A stretch of DNA of 64,000 nucleotides from NCBI GenBank assembly GCA_961205875.1, contig OY540810.1, forward strand, positions 25,730,001-25,794,000, written 5' to 3'. The translations under genes were made by a program, and so were the position numbers. The notes under the pieces were generated by a model. The model searched no databases. It worked only from the letters and a program-made list of their open reading frames with translations, and was not told the DNA's origin. Positions within the stretch are counted from its first letter, which is position 1. Each line of letters begins with the position of its first letter. Origin of the DNA: Sialis fuliginosa (lineage: Eukaryota; Arthropoda; Insecta; Megaloptera; Sialidae). Of this stretch, positions 1 through 12,319 are shown piece after piece.

Positions 1-439
1 ATATTTAAGCATTGACTAACATTTAAATTCTGTATTATGACGTCACGCACAATTGGGAGCGTTTGAAAAGTACCTTTTTTTAAATTTAGTATTTTGGGGT
101 CGGGATAAACTTTTGGAGTATGAAAAAATGTTCTATAATGTTTTTTTATCTCTAGATTACATTAAACAAGTTTTAAGGGGTTTTCATTTTTGACCGGATT
201 ACTTTATTGAACAGTGGCAGTATCGACGCTAGAATTTTTACTACCACATACCTAGGTAAGATTGTTTTTTTTCACCATAGTATATTTTTTGTGTTTACCC
301 ATGGGGACGAGATTTTCAAAACCAGTGTTAAATCCAGAGTAGATCTAGAAACATACTTTTAACAAAATCAAAAACCTAAAAAATTTTAGTCGTGTTTCAT
401 AATTCAATTTTTAACTTTTTATAGAAACTAGTATCGCCT

Positions 440-650
440 ATGGCAACATACACACATGCTTTTTTTGGCTCAGTACCTAACCTAACCTAACCTAACCTGC
501 TTTTAAAACAAAAATTTCTAAATAAAAACACTGCAATTTAACGCGAATTGAAACCTCTATACGAATTCTCGACATTTGAGCGAAACCCAAAACTATTTAT
601 TTTTACCGCTAGATGGCGCTAGGAGTATTGCTATACTGTTGAACGAGGGG
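440..650 (+). repeat. Dispersed repeat R1 with telomere-like core
   Basis: This segment aligns along its whole length, in reverse complement, with 32822-33048. Shared landmarks in order are a GGCAACATACACACATG start, a CCTAA array, a CTGCTTTTA(A/C)AACAAAAATTT block, CGCGAATTGAAA, GAAACCCAAAAC and a GGCGCTAGGA...GTTGAACGA end. It is therefore an interspersed repeat and not a gene. Its class is not recognised. The rest of 1-439 and 651-905 shows no gene and no assignable element; a TGACGTCA palindrome at 38-45 is noted without functional claim. Confidence 0.75.
476..495. repeat. (CCTAA)4 telomere-like tract
   Basis: Four head-to-tail CCTAA units, the complement of the insect telomere unit TTAGG, lie inside repeat R1. 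The second R1 copy carries three units at 32975-32989. Because both tracts sit at the same place in a dispersed repeat, they are part of that repeat and do not mark a chromosome end. Confidence 0.85.
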
Positions 651-905
651 ATATAAACTACTAAATTTAAATTAATTCAGTGTGTTACTGAAATTTGTTT
701 GCTCATGAAGTGAAAAACGACGGTTTTTTAGCTGAAAACTTCAATGACTCGGTGAAAAAAATCATCTCAAAGAATAAATGTCGGAATTCAACATTGCACA
801 TATGACCCCCAAATTCAAATTTGCCTGGGGCCTCATGAAGCCATAACGCGCCACTGGTCACAATACATGTTTATGCCAAATTCTCGAATCGGAAACTTTT
901 TTCTC

Positions 906-1030
906 AATAAGCGGGGGACCTGGGAGGAAAACCTAATTCGAGTACGCTGAATTCAATGGTGCTAGTCGTTTTTCAAAAACTTTAAAAAACGACTAGAATT
1001 AGGTTTTCTCCTCCGGGTGCCCCGCTTATT
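906..1030. repeat. Short palindromic element
   Basis: The arms are inverted copies: AATAAGCGGGG followed by an AGGAAAACCTAATTC-type block on the left, and its complement ending CCCCGCTTATT on the right. A second inner hairpin (CTAGTCGTTTTT / AAAAACGACTAG) lies at the centre. No coding potential. It looks like a small foldback MITE. Confidence 0.7.
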
Positions 1031-1544
1031 AAAATTGACGACTTGCAGTGTTATAGATCATATCTGCATAAAAATATGGTGAGATGAATTAAGTAATAAT
1101 ATTCACAATAATAATAATTATGAATAATAATAATAAAGACAATAATTCAAAAATAATATTAATAATTAGTTATTTTCAAAATGTGATTATTATTTGGTTC
1201 ATTGGTGATTGACGTTATTTAAAGTTTGAAAATAAACGATTAACTAACCGTTGATTTTGCTTTAAGCAACCCATCAGTAATCACTCTAATATCAAACACT
1301 TTTAACAACCTTTATTGTATTAGATTTCATATACAACCTTTTTAACTTTATGAAACTTCACGAAAGTTATAATATAATGAAGATGAACTGATATCATAAA
1401 CTTCGATCGGATCGGGCCATTAATGTTATGTTTCTGAGAAAACGAAGAAAAAAAACAATATAAAAATATGAGGAAATAAACGTGTTTTTTACACATAAAT
1501 CTGATATCATTAATATTAATTTTATTTATTGACTACTTTTTTTA

Positions 1545-2030
1545 GATTGAGTCGTTTTTAACCAAAAAGTGACATATTTAACGTATTTTTTTAAAATATT
1601 ATTGGGCTCTGAAAACTAATTTGACAATAAGAAATATATTTTTTTTATCAAATCTAATTAATGACTTGTAGATCAGACTTTTTTCTTCAATTTTTTTTTG
1701 TATCGATGTACGACCATTTGTGATCAAAACAAAAAACACACTTTTAACTAGGGAACAAATGAGGAAGTGATTTCCAAAACTCGTTCGTTCCATTTAAAAA
1801 AATCGAAATGTATATAATGTCAGTTTTGAGCAAAACTCGTTCAATCATATTATAATTGAGCGAGTTTTGCTCAAAACTGACAATATGAAAGAATGCAAAA
1901 ATTCTTTCAAAATCTACTGCATCTCGATTATTTTTTAAAATGGAACGAACGAGTTTTGGAGCTCACCTCCTTAAATGATCGTAAAAAAAATCCAAAAACA
2001 AAATATGAAAGCTAAAGTATTTTCCTCACC
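1545..2030 (+). repeat. Dispersed repeat R2, copy 1 (interrupted)
   Basis: The flanks of this region match 5085-5310. Shared blocks include TTGAGTCGTT, GACTTGTAGATCAGACTTTT, CACACTTTTAACTAGG and AAGCTAAAGTATTTT. Copy 1 is split by the 211-bp insertion at 1762-1972. The stretch 1031-1544 has no gene; it holds AT-rich simple sequence. Confidence 0.75.
1762..1972. mobile_element. 211-bp palindromic insertion with 5-bp target duplication
   Basis: The element begins AGGAAGTGATTTCC and ends GGAGCTCACCTCCTT. Most of its length is an inverted repeat whose inner arms carry the CCAAAACTCGTTCGTTCC block and GTTTTGAGCAAAACTCG. It is bounded by the direct duplication AAATG at 1757-1761 and 1973-1977. The related copy R2 at 5085-5310 carries the uninterrupted site with a single AAATG at 5262-5266. 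This defines both ends of the insertion. The superfamily is unknown. Confidence 0.85.
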
Positions 2031-3254
2031 ACTCTCAGTCAAGAATATAAAAAAAGTGAATCGAAGAGAAAAGTCTGATCTGCAAAAATTAGTCATTAGA
2101 TTTGATCAAAAAACTTCGATGCCTATAAAAAATTTAATTCTAAATTTTTTTTATTATTATGTCTATACATTCTATATTAAATCAAATGTCTAATGCAATG
2201 TTAAATCGATCAGTTGTTTTGTTGTACAATAAGGCCCATAATTAAATATGAGAACTAATGGTTCTTATTCAGGTAATACACACATATTTAATTAAATTAT
2301 TATTAAATGTATAGGTATAATGAAAACCATTAAATTCTTTCGAATAGTAAATATTTTACTTCTATTATTATAAAATTTATGGAAACTTCATATAGTTAAT
2401 TAAAAGAACTTTTTTAATTTCTAAAACATATATGAAAAAATAATATTTATGGTAAAATAGTGTGTAAACTGTTACATAGAATAAACTTAACAATATTTTT
2501 CCATGTCTTTAAATTAAAAACATACACACATTATGAAACAACTTGATAAGATTTTTTCTTGTCGTTTCTAAATAAATTGATTATAGTGTTCATCAAGCCA
2601 ATTAAAATATTTTATCAATAACAGGATCTTTACTTATGTGTACAAAGTTGTTTTTCATTTGAAATAAAAATAACACGAGATGGTATTACATAATAGAAAT
2701 TCTTTAAAGTTCCACTGACTACCATGTTTGTGTCAGCAGCTGTATTCTGTATAAAAATATAATGTGTAAAAAAACTGCACATTGTGTTCTGTCTTTTTCT
2801 AAACAGCTGATATTCCTGTTCAAGTAACAATGATACTGCTATTGTTTTTGCAATAAATATTAAGGCTGCTTTACACGTGTCTCTCTGTGCTTATAATAAT
2901 CAAAATTATTTTGAAAATATGCTTTATTAAATTACTTCACTTTGCGTGTCAAAAATCATCAGATGTGGGCTGATACAAAAACATAAAAATTAAATTTGAA
3001 AAAAAAAAATTGATTTTTTTTTGCATTTTCGCTTTTATTGCTATACATATTTACAGCCAGTACATCGATGGTACTGCCAGTACTATCATGGATTACCGGT
3101 GGGAAGGGAAATTTCCCTGGGGTTGTCCAATCAGGAGACACTTATGAGACCCTGAATTCATAGGTAAAATTTAAAATAATTTGATAATTTTATATAAACA
3201 TAAAATTTATTTACTGGATATAAATGGCATATGACATAGATCAGTTGAAGCGAC
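2031..3254. other. No gene recognised
   Basis: AT-rich sequence, partly continuing repeat R2 to about 2170. A modest open frame on the minus strand at 2630-2830 has no recognisable domain and no convincing splice signals. No terminal repeats were found. Confidence 0.5.
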
Positions 3255-3735
3255 ATCTCTAAATATAAAAATGATGTTCGTTTGTATGAGGCTTATAAAC
3301 TCTGGAAGTACTGAACTGATTTCAATGCGGTTTACACGAATAGATAGATAATTTTTCTGTGCAGTATCGTAACTATTAATATTTTATGAAAATCTAAGAT
3401 TTAACATCAAAATACTAAAAAAATCTTTATCAAGTCGTGTTTTGTTCCATGATGTTACAGATACAACTGAAAGGTCAAATATCGAAATTATTTATTATGA
3501 TTGTTGCTAACCTATTAATTTTTTATTTTTTATTTTCATATATGTTTCCTGGGAGTTTGAAAATATAATTTTACACGATTTTCTTAATAACTACTGAACG
3601 GATTTTATTACGGTTTTCAATAATGAATAGCTAAAGTTTAGATGTATAATTTTTGTATATTTTGTATAAATTTAATAAGTCGGAAAAAAAATAATTCGCG
3701 GTGAACCGTGTGGCATGTCGGGTGGGCATGTTTAC
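3255..3735 (-). repeat. Dispersed repeat R3, inverted copy
   Basis: In reverse complement this matches the two direct copies at 25195-25905 and 26505-27245. Shared blocks are the GAACATTCATTTTTATAT terminus, the TAAGATTTAACATCAA block, TCAAGTCGTGTTTTGTTCC and the GGTGAACCGTGTG stretch. It is a 5'-truncated or partial copy. Sequence from 3736 to 4129 shows no gene. Confidence 0.7.
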
Positions 3736-4129
3736 GTTATGTTTAATTGAATTAAATGTTAAAATCGAAACACGATGTTATTTTATATAAATCTCTCATT
3801 TTAAATTTATAATTATTTTTGTTATGAAAAGCTGATCATTTAAACTGGTCCTTATTTTCTGATAATTCAACATCAAAATGGATAAGAGTGAGATGGTTAG
3901 TTGTATAAATGATGTTTATAGACAATGGCGGCTCATTTTAAAAACAAACAGGAATATAAATATTTACTAACAATATTTATATATTTAAGATACGTTCCAA
4001 TGGTAATTAAAATAAATCTTTAAAACATTTTATAGCCATAAAAAAAAAATTCGGGTGGGAAAGGGCATCCTCTAGGTTTTCATATTCTAATTTCTTAGAA
4101 TATCTGTTGGTAGAAATCACATTGAATCA

Positions 4130-4470
4130 TCTTATCGTCGTTGTTGCAGCTTTTATACAATACTCAGGGGCCCCACATTCAATCACGGTCCCCAGACTGA
4201 AATTGTTAGCGAGCCTTCTATTCAATTTTCTTCGGTAACTTTGAGTGAATACCCAAGCTTGGCCTAATATTGGGTTGCCAGTGTTGCTTTTTCGATATTG
4301 GTCCCAGTCTAGGCCAACCGTCAGATACCGAGCTTCGGTCACCAAGATTGGGCCCACTCTAGGCCAGCCTTGGTACGGCAAGCTTTGGCCGAGTCATGAA
4401 CGAAGTTATCATTTGTATATTGACCCAGCGTGGACCAACCGTGGCCCCTTTGTAATTTCCTATATGGGTA
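4130..4470. repeat. GC-richer, internally repetitive patch
   Basis: The patch is clearly richer in GC than its surroundings and repeats variants of TTGGNCCA/TGGCCAA several times (for example CCAAGCTTGGCC, TCTAGGCCAACC, TTGGGCCC, CTAGGCCAGCC). Open frames exist on both strands here, but the repetitive composition explains them. I read it as a fragment of a repetitive element and not as a gene. Confidence 0.5.
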
Positions 4471-4770
4471 CTTGAAGGTCTTTTAATTATAAATTTTAAT
4501 TTTAATTAATGATTTTTTTGCTCGCTGCACCTGACCCCCTTTGCCCCGGGACCTAAAACTAGAGTCCTGTAAGCCCCCCCCCCTCCTTCACATGAGGACC
4601 CAGACTATCTTATATTATAATCATATCAAAATTGAGTAGTCTGATCAAATGATCAATGTTTTCAATATGGTTTTTTAAATGTCTTTATTTACTTACATAT
4701 CAATAATATCTAAATAATTTCCTGATTATTATTATAAAAGACAGTTCACTTATGGGTTGCGACCTGAAGT

Positions 4771-5001
4771 TTAAGAAACACTGGTTAATGGCGTAAATTC
4801 AACGAAAATTATACTACTTATTAGTAATCTATATAGGTAGGTTGAAATAAGGTGTCGATTGGAACATTTATCACCAAAATGAGAAAACAAATCACCACTT
4901 CCATTGGTGCCTGTGAATTTGACTGATGGTCTTTTTCTCATTGGTTTGTCCGAAAACACTCTGAGAGCGTTGATTACAATTATGCTGGTAGAGACAAACA
5001 A
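4771..5001 (-). pseudogene. Coding-like remnant, copy 1, unknown family
   Basis: The minus-strand translation includes IIVI, VFSD, RKRPSVKFTGTNGS and LFSHF. A second diverged copy on the plus strand at 20205-20318 keeps the same residues (VFSD, RKRLSVKFTGTNGS, LFS). Most differences leave the protein reading similar, which suggests descent from a real protein-coding element. Neither copy has a clear start, and copy 2 hits stop codons. I do not recognise the family; a transposon-borne protein is the likeliest source. Confidence 0.45.
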
Positions 5002-5084
5002 AATTCTTTATCCTTTTATATCATGGTTAAAATCACACATGACAATCAGGGTGTGGAATTATCAAGAATAATCAAGATAAATAT

Positions 5085-5310
5085 TGAGTCGTTCTTAACT
5101 GAAAACTATTTTGATCGAAACATTTTTTTGGGATCAAATCTATAATAATTAATGTCTTGTAGATCAGACTTTTTTCTTGATTTTTTTTTGTAATGCTGTA
5201 TGGCCATTTTTTACCGAGTTATTTGCGATCAAAACAACAACCACACTTTTAACTAGGAAACAAATGATCGTAAAAAAATTCCAAAAGCAAAATAGGAAAG
5301 CTAAAGTATT
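5085..5310 (+). repeat. Dispersed repeat R2, copy 2 (uninterrupted)
   Basis: This is homologous to 1545-2030 but lacks the 211-bp insertion. The unfilled AAATG target lies at 5262-5266. Confidence 0.75.
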
Positions 5311-5382
5311 TTCTTAGTAATAATAATAAATTTTTCAATTTTTTTCATTTGCTATATTTATAAAAGAAATTAAATACTCTAA

Positions 5383-5547
5383 GGGTCGATCCACACTATC
5401 GTGCCGGTCCCAGTCCGGTCTCGCTTCAATCAAAATATAAATAAACAATAAACAATGAAAGCATCCACACTATACAGTATTTACTATACTGAATATTTGA
5501 CTGGAGCGAGACCGGACCGGGACTGGCACGATAATGTAGATCGGCCC
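5383..5547. mobile_element. 165-bp MITE, TAA target duplication
   Basis: The ends are imperfect inverted repeats of about 45 bp: GGGTCGATCCACACTATCG on the left and its complement, ending GTAGATCGGCCC, on the right. Both flanks carry TAA (5380-5382 and 5548-5550). A 3-bp TAA duplication with long inverted ends fits PIF/Harbinger-type non-autonomous elements. Confidence 0.8.
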
Positions 5548-5550
5548 TAA

Positions 5551-8478
5551 TTGTCACAAGTATATATAATTACTGATTTAATTGTTTACTAAACACCGGT
5601 TAAGTAAGGTTAGATGACAATTGACCCGATTGCGTTAATTTCGATTTTTACCACCATACGTGTCGCTGCCATAAATTATTTAGAAATGTAGTATAAATTA
5701 ATCAATTTTCTCACTGTTTTTTTTTTTAATGTACATTTTATCAAATAGTATTTATGAAAATATTATAATTATCGTGCTTATTGTCAGTGACAATTATCAT
5801 TTTGCGACCTGATGAAAATTTATAAAGATACCTACTCTAGTAAGAGTTATGACAACATCGCCATTTTCAGCCAAACCGGCGGTAACGTGTTATATTCAAA
5901 ATTTCATTTAGACATGTATTATTTTTAGCAAGCATAAAAAAATCAGAAGAAACGGCTGTGAGTGAGACTTGGCTATTACAATCAACCAGAAAATCGATTC
6001 ATGCTGTAGAACTCTTACTATGACTCGACTAGATTTTTTTATAGGGGTAACCTAAAGTCGCATGGAGTTCTTAGGAGATAACGATGTGGTATGCCTAAAT
6101 TAGGTACGCCCCAATAACTCCTAATGAGGTTTTTATGTCGAAAATAAGAGGTATGCTTAAATTAGGTATCTCTTATGAAAATCACATAAGTACGTGCTTA
6201 AAAGTTGATGTAAGTTAACTCTCACTATCGGCGTATATTATTGTAACATATATACCTACCGAACAACATAGTATATCTATGCAGGTAGGTCTATAAGGTG
6301 CAGTCTGATTATTCTCAAGAAATAATTTGGTGATTTCTAGATCGAGGCAAGAAAGCAGTTCATCCAGCGTAACGACTAATTTATAATATGTTTAAATGTT
6401 TAATGTATCTGATTTCAGTAAATTTGCATTGGGATTATACCTATATAGCTCCGCACAACAACCACTAACAATATGATGATTAATATTAGTACTCTGTATG
6501 CATCAGACCATAATATTATTATATGCATTTTACCACCCTAGAACACAATCATAGTGTATTAATTATAATTTAAATTTTTATGGGGTTGGGTGGGATAAAA
6601 CGTTACATTTTATTTTTGTGGAATGCTCCACGAGACTACTGGTCCAGGGCCGCATGAAGAAATTCCGCATGCCTAAAGAGGACCTAAGCAAAAAAAAATT
6701 AATCGGAGGTATATCTTTAAAAAGTAAGAATGGTTTCAATGTATCTCTTGTAGAAAAGAGGGTCGTTTTTACTCGTTTACCAATAGTGATAATTTATTCA
6801 CAATCTACACACACGTCTTTCTCTTTCCTACACTAATTTATTCGTTATAAATTGAACGTTCGTATAAGTTCGGTTGTACCCCCATTTAGTTTGTTTGTAC
6901 CCGCCACTGCACTCAGACAACACACAGCTCTCTGCAAGTGGAATGCGTTTGTATGCAGCAGCAGTCCGGTCAGGTTTTATCTCCTGCACTTGTTCTTCTT
7001 AAAACACTTATCAATCCATTCTTGCAAAGTTCACAAAACCGTCTCGTGTAATTATAAACGTAGGTATTCACATCTGGACGGTTATATGTTCCAGTTTTTT
7101 TGTTTTGTTTTTATTTTGAAACAAACACTGCATTAATCACGTTCCAAGATTCGTTAAGAAAATAAATAAAATTTAGATGGTGTAATATAAATTGATAAAT
7201 TACGTTAATGGTTCAGTAGAGAAACGAAATCCATTTAGATATTGTCGATTTTTTGTATTCTTATACCTGGATGTAAGCTCAGAAAACAAAATTGATTAGT
7301 TGCAGAAGACAAAACGAATTTCACGGTATATACTTTATTTATTTATTTATTTACTAAAACAGGTTGTTCAAAAAGTTCCTAGGGCCTTTCAAAAGATGAT
7401 TTGAAAGTCGCGTAAGTGTTTTGTACTTATTGTTAATGTAATGTTATCATGCAATATATATTCTGAAAGGTAGCATTTCAACGCACTATTTAAAACTTTT
7501 GCATATATTCATTGAGTTTTGTTTATTTAGAAGATGACTTTAAAATTGGTTAAGTTAAAGTACTAAACCTTATTTCTTTACAGACCCTGTAAAAATTGTT
7601 ATAACTTGGCTGAGATGTCTGATCCCATCAAACCTATTCCTCTCCCTTAAAGTGTTATCTTAAAGGTAAGAATTACAATTCTTTATAACATTGTAAAACT
7701 CAAATTGAAATTCTTATAAACAAAAAAAAACTGGAAATTTTGGGTTAGTATTATTTAAAAGATAGCGGCAGAAGGTCCCTGAATAGATAAATTGTCTTCA
7801 AATTCGCCAGTCAATGAATTGTGGAAGACGGTTGACTGAATTGTTGAATTTATTATGTAAGTATTTGTTTTCTCAACCATTATGTAGTGTTAGTAGTTTT
7901 TGTTTGATACAGTTTACCAACTTTTGAAGAGAAAAGTGAAATTTATTTTGTGATCATTCATTCAGTAACAATGCACACGTATAAGTTTTATTTAAAGAAT
8001 AATTGTATGAAAACTAGATATACTTTTCTGATTTCCTTTTTTGAATGTGATATAAAGATACCTACATAAATGACTTGACTAAACAAATGACGATTTTCAT
8101 TAACTTGTTTTTCTCGTCAACTTCCACCAATTGAACACAAAATTTAAATTACTGAACCTCAGGGGTTATTTCTAAAAAAAATTTCAAGTGTAAATACATT
8201 TTTTTGCTCTACACTTACACTTTTTATATTTTACTTTCTACTTGCAATTTTTCAACTACACAAATTAACTTTTACTGTTTTTATTTTTGGAACTGCAGAA
8301 ACAAGCTACAACTACACACTAAAATAACTCCTGGAACGAAAAAAATTAAGGGTATCTTCTTTTTTTAAGTAAGCACCTACTAGGAAGATATTTTCCAAAA
8401 TTTAATCCCGAAGGCCCATTTCACTCATATTCGGCTGCCGGGTAACTGGCGCCGTTTAACAGTTCTCGGTTCACGATC
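5551..8478. other. No gene recognised
   Basis: AT-rich sequence with a short direct repeat (GGTATGC(C/T)TAAATTAGGTA) at 6088 and 6150, and an ATTT-rich microsatellite near 7333-7353. A somewhat GC-richer patch at about 6860-7090 has open reading on the plus strand but no recognisable domain and no paired splice sites. Confidence 0.5.
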
Positions 8479-8514
8479 ATACGTGTGAAAGCATAATAAT
8501 GCTTTCACACGTAT
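8479..8514. repeat. Perfect 16-bp hairpin
   Basis: Two perfectly complementary 16-nt arms (ATACGTGTGAAAGCAT and its complement) flank a 4-nt AATA loop. It is not followed by a U-run terminator context and its role is unknown. Confidence 0.8.
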
Positions 8515-10437
8515 TCGGGTCGCTGTTCTTCTATGAACTTTAAATTTACCATTATACATATATGTAGTAATGGAAATATCTGGAATATTCTTCGGTCTAA
8601 CAATAAGGGTGAAAGCTCTGATTTGATTACATTGCAACCGGTGTCGTCACCGAATGAGGGGGAAATATGTTAACCTTTTTTTTTATTTCAATACATTTAT
8701 CTGCATAACTGTTTACCTATATTATAAAAGTGAATTTCAGACAAAAATAAAAATACATGTGAAGTTCAACTCATAGAGTATAAAATTTGTTCAAAACTTA
8801 CAGTACAAAGTACAAGTTGTATTAGATTTTATAAATTAAATAAATGGTCATAAAAGCGAAGCTGCGAAGGAGTCGCTAGAGCAATATATTAGGTATATAA
8901 GATACAATTTTACTCATTATGACATGAAATTACCGAAATTATGTCTGCAATAATTCTATTTCTGGAACAGAAGGATACCAGAAAACAAATATAAGCGAAA
9001 TCCATTTGAATCAATATAGGTATACAGGATGTACATAGGTGAATATAAGATTATACGTATAAGTACCTACCTACATATAAATGTGCAGAGATGTAGATAG
9101 AAACTAAATTAATCAGAAATATGTTTTAACTTTACCATTACGCTAATGACAGTATAGTATATGACCTCGCGATTTTAGGATTCATAAATTATAAAATATT
9201 AGCCACCTGCCACAGTTTTGCACTCATTGCATTTGTTCTTTTAATGTTTGTATAATTTGTGAAATCTAATACCATCTCCATCCTCCCTTAGAGGTTGAAT
9301 TTTGGAAAATCCGTACTTAGAGGGTGTTAACATCATAAAAGAAACACTCTTAAATTTCAAATTTAGTTGTTGAGTTGATGAGTCAGTAAGTGAATGAGGG
9401 AAAATTTTGGAAACATTTTTTTAAACCCTGTTACGGTTAATAATTTTTAATATTACCGAGATTTTCTTTTATTTAAATGAGCAGTACGTATTAAATTATA
9501 AAAAATGTTTATCCCCCTCTTCCGCTTAGGGGTTGAATTTCGGAAAATCATTTTCCAGTGTATGCTTACTTCATAAAAAGGAAAGACCCTTAATTTTTTT
9601 ACGGAAATTAATATTATAATACAATTGCTATTGTGTGACCCTCGTCATTAAGTAATATAAAGAAACCAATGTAAGCAGAACGCATTTTATTTATTTTTCG
9701 GATCCAATAAACCACTATTATGTGCGTCTATTTGCATGAACTATGTACATAGTTTAAGTAAGTACATACAAATACCTGGTATGATCATATACTGATAATC
9801 AGATGTATTCAAATAAATTAAGTTTGAACAGTAAAAACAATTATTCGTACGAAGAACAACAAGCAATAACGCAAGTAACGTTTAAAAGTCTAGCTATGTA
9901 AATAGTGCAAAGTATTGTTTACATAGGTACACTTGCTTCTATTGTATTTAGCACCGGTAACAAATTAGGACAAAGGAATTACAGGTGGTTCTTCAAGTAC
10001 TCATAGTGACTACTTAAGTTTACCTGTACATTTAAGGCGCCGACTTGACCAGACCTTTTCTTCTGTTGACTTTAAATCAATGAAGATGTCACCAATTGTA
10101 TGTACACAGAATGACTCAAAAACGACACCGTCAATATTGAAGTGAAATATATATATAATTACATTATTTCGACATATAATCTGCTTGTTTTGTTTTTGTA
10201 TCGATAAATATAGAAATTAATAAAAATTGTTTTTTTAAAAACAAGTTTTTATTACAATGCACTAAAAATTAAAAAAATAATTTTCAGCTATCACGAAATT
10301 TTCAAGTTTGTATGACTAAAACCAATAAAAGCGAGGGGCACTCATAAAAGTGATTTGGAGCAATTTTTTGTTACTTATATAAAGCAACCTATGAGAAAAA
10401 AATATCTAAATTGATTCAATGGTACAGTTCCCATGCT
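8515..10437. other. No gene; probable retrotransposon fragments
   Basis: At about 9260-9390 and 9505-9600 two related blocks occur (TTAG(A/G)GGTTGAATTT(T/C)GGAAAATC, then a CATAAAA...CTTAA block). A relative of this text appears at about 14330-14450. Such blocks are typical of degraded non-LTR retrotransposon tails in insects. No coding sequence was identified. Confidence 0.45.
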
Positions 10438-10480
10438 TATCCGGCTATAGCCTTTGCTAGCTCCTTTATAATACCGGACA
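10438..10480. mobile_element. Minimal remnant of the CCGGTATTATAAAG MITE
   Basis: About 43 bp consist of little more than two facing terminal repeats (TATCCGGCTATAGCC... and ...CTTTATAATACCGGACA) around a GCTAGC palindrome. The right end and the following TTA match the MITE family at 23755, 43372, 47091 and 59532. It is an internally deleted copy. Confidence 0.6.
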
Positions 10481-10567
10481 TTAGTTTTGTTTCTGGTATT
10501 TGCGGTTCCACATTGATGTGGGAACAAACTATATTCACTGGAGCAACACGCTTATGTTTAAACCTTA

Positions 10568-10706
10568 TGGCGTGTTTAGACCAAAGAAAACAAAACAGCA
10601 ACACGGTGTTTGAAAACACATCGTATTTAAAAATGCATAGGGTTTATTGCACTTTTGTCAAAAAGACACGATGTTGCTGTTTTGTTTTTTCGGTCTAAAC
10701 ACGGCA
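10568..10706. mobile_element. 139-bp MITE, TTA target duplication
   Basis: The terminal inverted repeats read TGGCGTGTTTAGACC on the left and the complement of TGCCGTGTTTAGACC on the right, and extend through an AAACAAAACAGCAACA block. TTA flanks the element at 10565-10567 and 10707-10709. This is PIF/Harbinger-like by target duplication. The region 10710-11879 shows no gene. Confidence 0.8.
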
Positions 10707-11879
10707 TTAGATTAGGAAAGCTTATGGATTCATAACTTCCACCTAGTCCATTATACGAAACTGTTAACAAAATTTGATGACAACCATTTTTCCAAATATT
10801 GAATTCAATGTATATTTCTCATAGGCGTGGGTTGAAAAGTGATAATATGTGTGCTTATATGCTTAAATATAATTGAATTTGATTTTTAAGAGAGATAATG
10901 GTTCAAAATAGACGTTCCTCTGGGAGTGAATCATCCCTGAAAAGCTTTAAAAGACAATATAAAATTTATTAATAATTTATTTTATAATTCCAAACAAATC
11001 CAAATGATACGACGCTGACTTTACGGAACACATTTATATGGGGTAGACAAGCTTCAATGTTAGATAGCGGTGTAAAGCAAAAAAGTTTCAATTTTTTCAA
11101 TATTTAGGGAATTTTCCCAAAGAAACCTAGTTATTGTTTCTGTTATTATCAATAAAAAATGACGTAGTACATATTTTTAGAAATCTGCAATAGAAATTAA
11201 AACGTGTCTGAATGTCGTTTAAAAGGATCTGTTTCTGAAGGAACAAATGTTTATTTAATTGAACGTTATTTTAGAAAACTTAAAAAAGCAAACAAGATTG
11301 TAAAGATATTGATAAAATTGGTATGTATGTATGTCTAAAAACTACAATAAGTATCATTTTGGTAATTTTATTGGCATACAACACGACAACTAGATTTTTT
11401 AAATGTATATTTATTCGTATAAAAAGAAATAAAACTTGTGTTCAGTTCATTATGACCGAACGTTCCAGAATGTTCGAATGCATTCGATTAGTCTAGACTT
11501 ATTGTTATATGTTATAAGAAAAACTTAATCTTTTTACAATGTTCAAAATAAATAATCATACTTCTTTTTGATACGTATAATACGAGTATAAATAAATTAT
11601 ATAAATTACCCGTATCCTGAAAATAATGTATAGTTAACATAAAGGAGTTAGTCTGAAAAAAAATATAATGCATCCTTAAACTGTCGTATATTTGAAAACA
11701 TATTATTTATTTTTTCAAAATTCTGTACTTACGTATTTACTAATTGTAAGTGAATTCCAAATGACAAATGTTTCCAAAAATGCGTTTTAGAATATTTTCA
11801 TTTTGAAAATACTTCTAGAATAGTTTGAGACATAAATCTTCGGTTTGGTTAAATTCACCTATACCTGATTCAAGGTATA

Positions 11880-12319
11880 TAAAGACAAGGTAGTCTCAAT
11901 AGCTCCTTGACCAATCAATGTTTACGCAGGAATTACGTCACCCAAGGGATATATTCAAATGTTATAAATGTATAATTAGTACAGTAAAAATAGATTTTTC
12001 AAACAATTATTTCTTTATCAACAAAAATTGGTAAAGAGATATATAGTTTAGTATCTATACTTTAAGAAACTGATGAGTGTAGTTTTTAAGGAGGTGAAAG
12101 AGGCAAAACTCTGTTTTTACGCGAATAACGTCAAAAAGGTAACTGCACTCATCGGTTTCTTAAAGGTACCAAACTATCAATTTTTGAGAAATGGATTATT
12201 GTGTTCGAAAAATCTATTTTTACTGTACTAATTATATATTTATAACATTTGAACATACCCCCGTGATGACGTAATTCCTGCGCAAACGCTGATTAGTCAA
12301 GGAGCTATTGAGGGTCTTA
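11880..12319. mobile_element. 440-bp foldback element
   Basis: The arms are long inverted repeats. The left arm has CTCAATAGCTCCTTGACCAA, GCAGGAATTACGTCA and TAGTACAGTAAAAATAGA; the right arm carries their complements in mirror order, ending near 12319. The centre (around 12060-12160) has a further inverted pair (AAGAAACTGATGAGTG / CACTCATCGGTTTCTT). No coding potential. A transcript would fold into one long hairpin. Confidence 0.75.

Noticed and set aside
38-45. TGACGTCA considered as a regulatory CRE
   Set aside because: No gene lies nearby within the window, so function cannot be argued.
4127-4475. Overlapping open frames on both strands in the GC-richer patch
   Set aside because: Both derive from degenerate TTGGNCCA-type repeats; no start context, domain or splice evidence.
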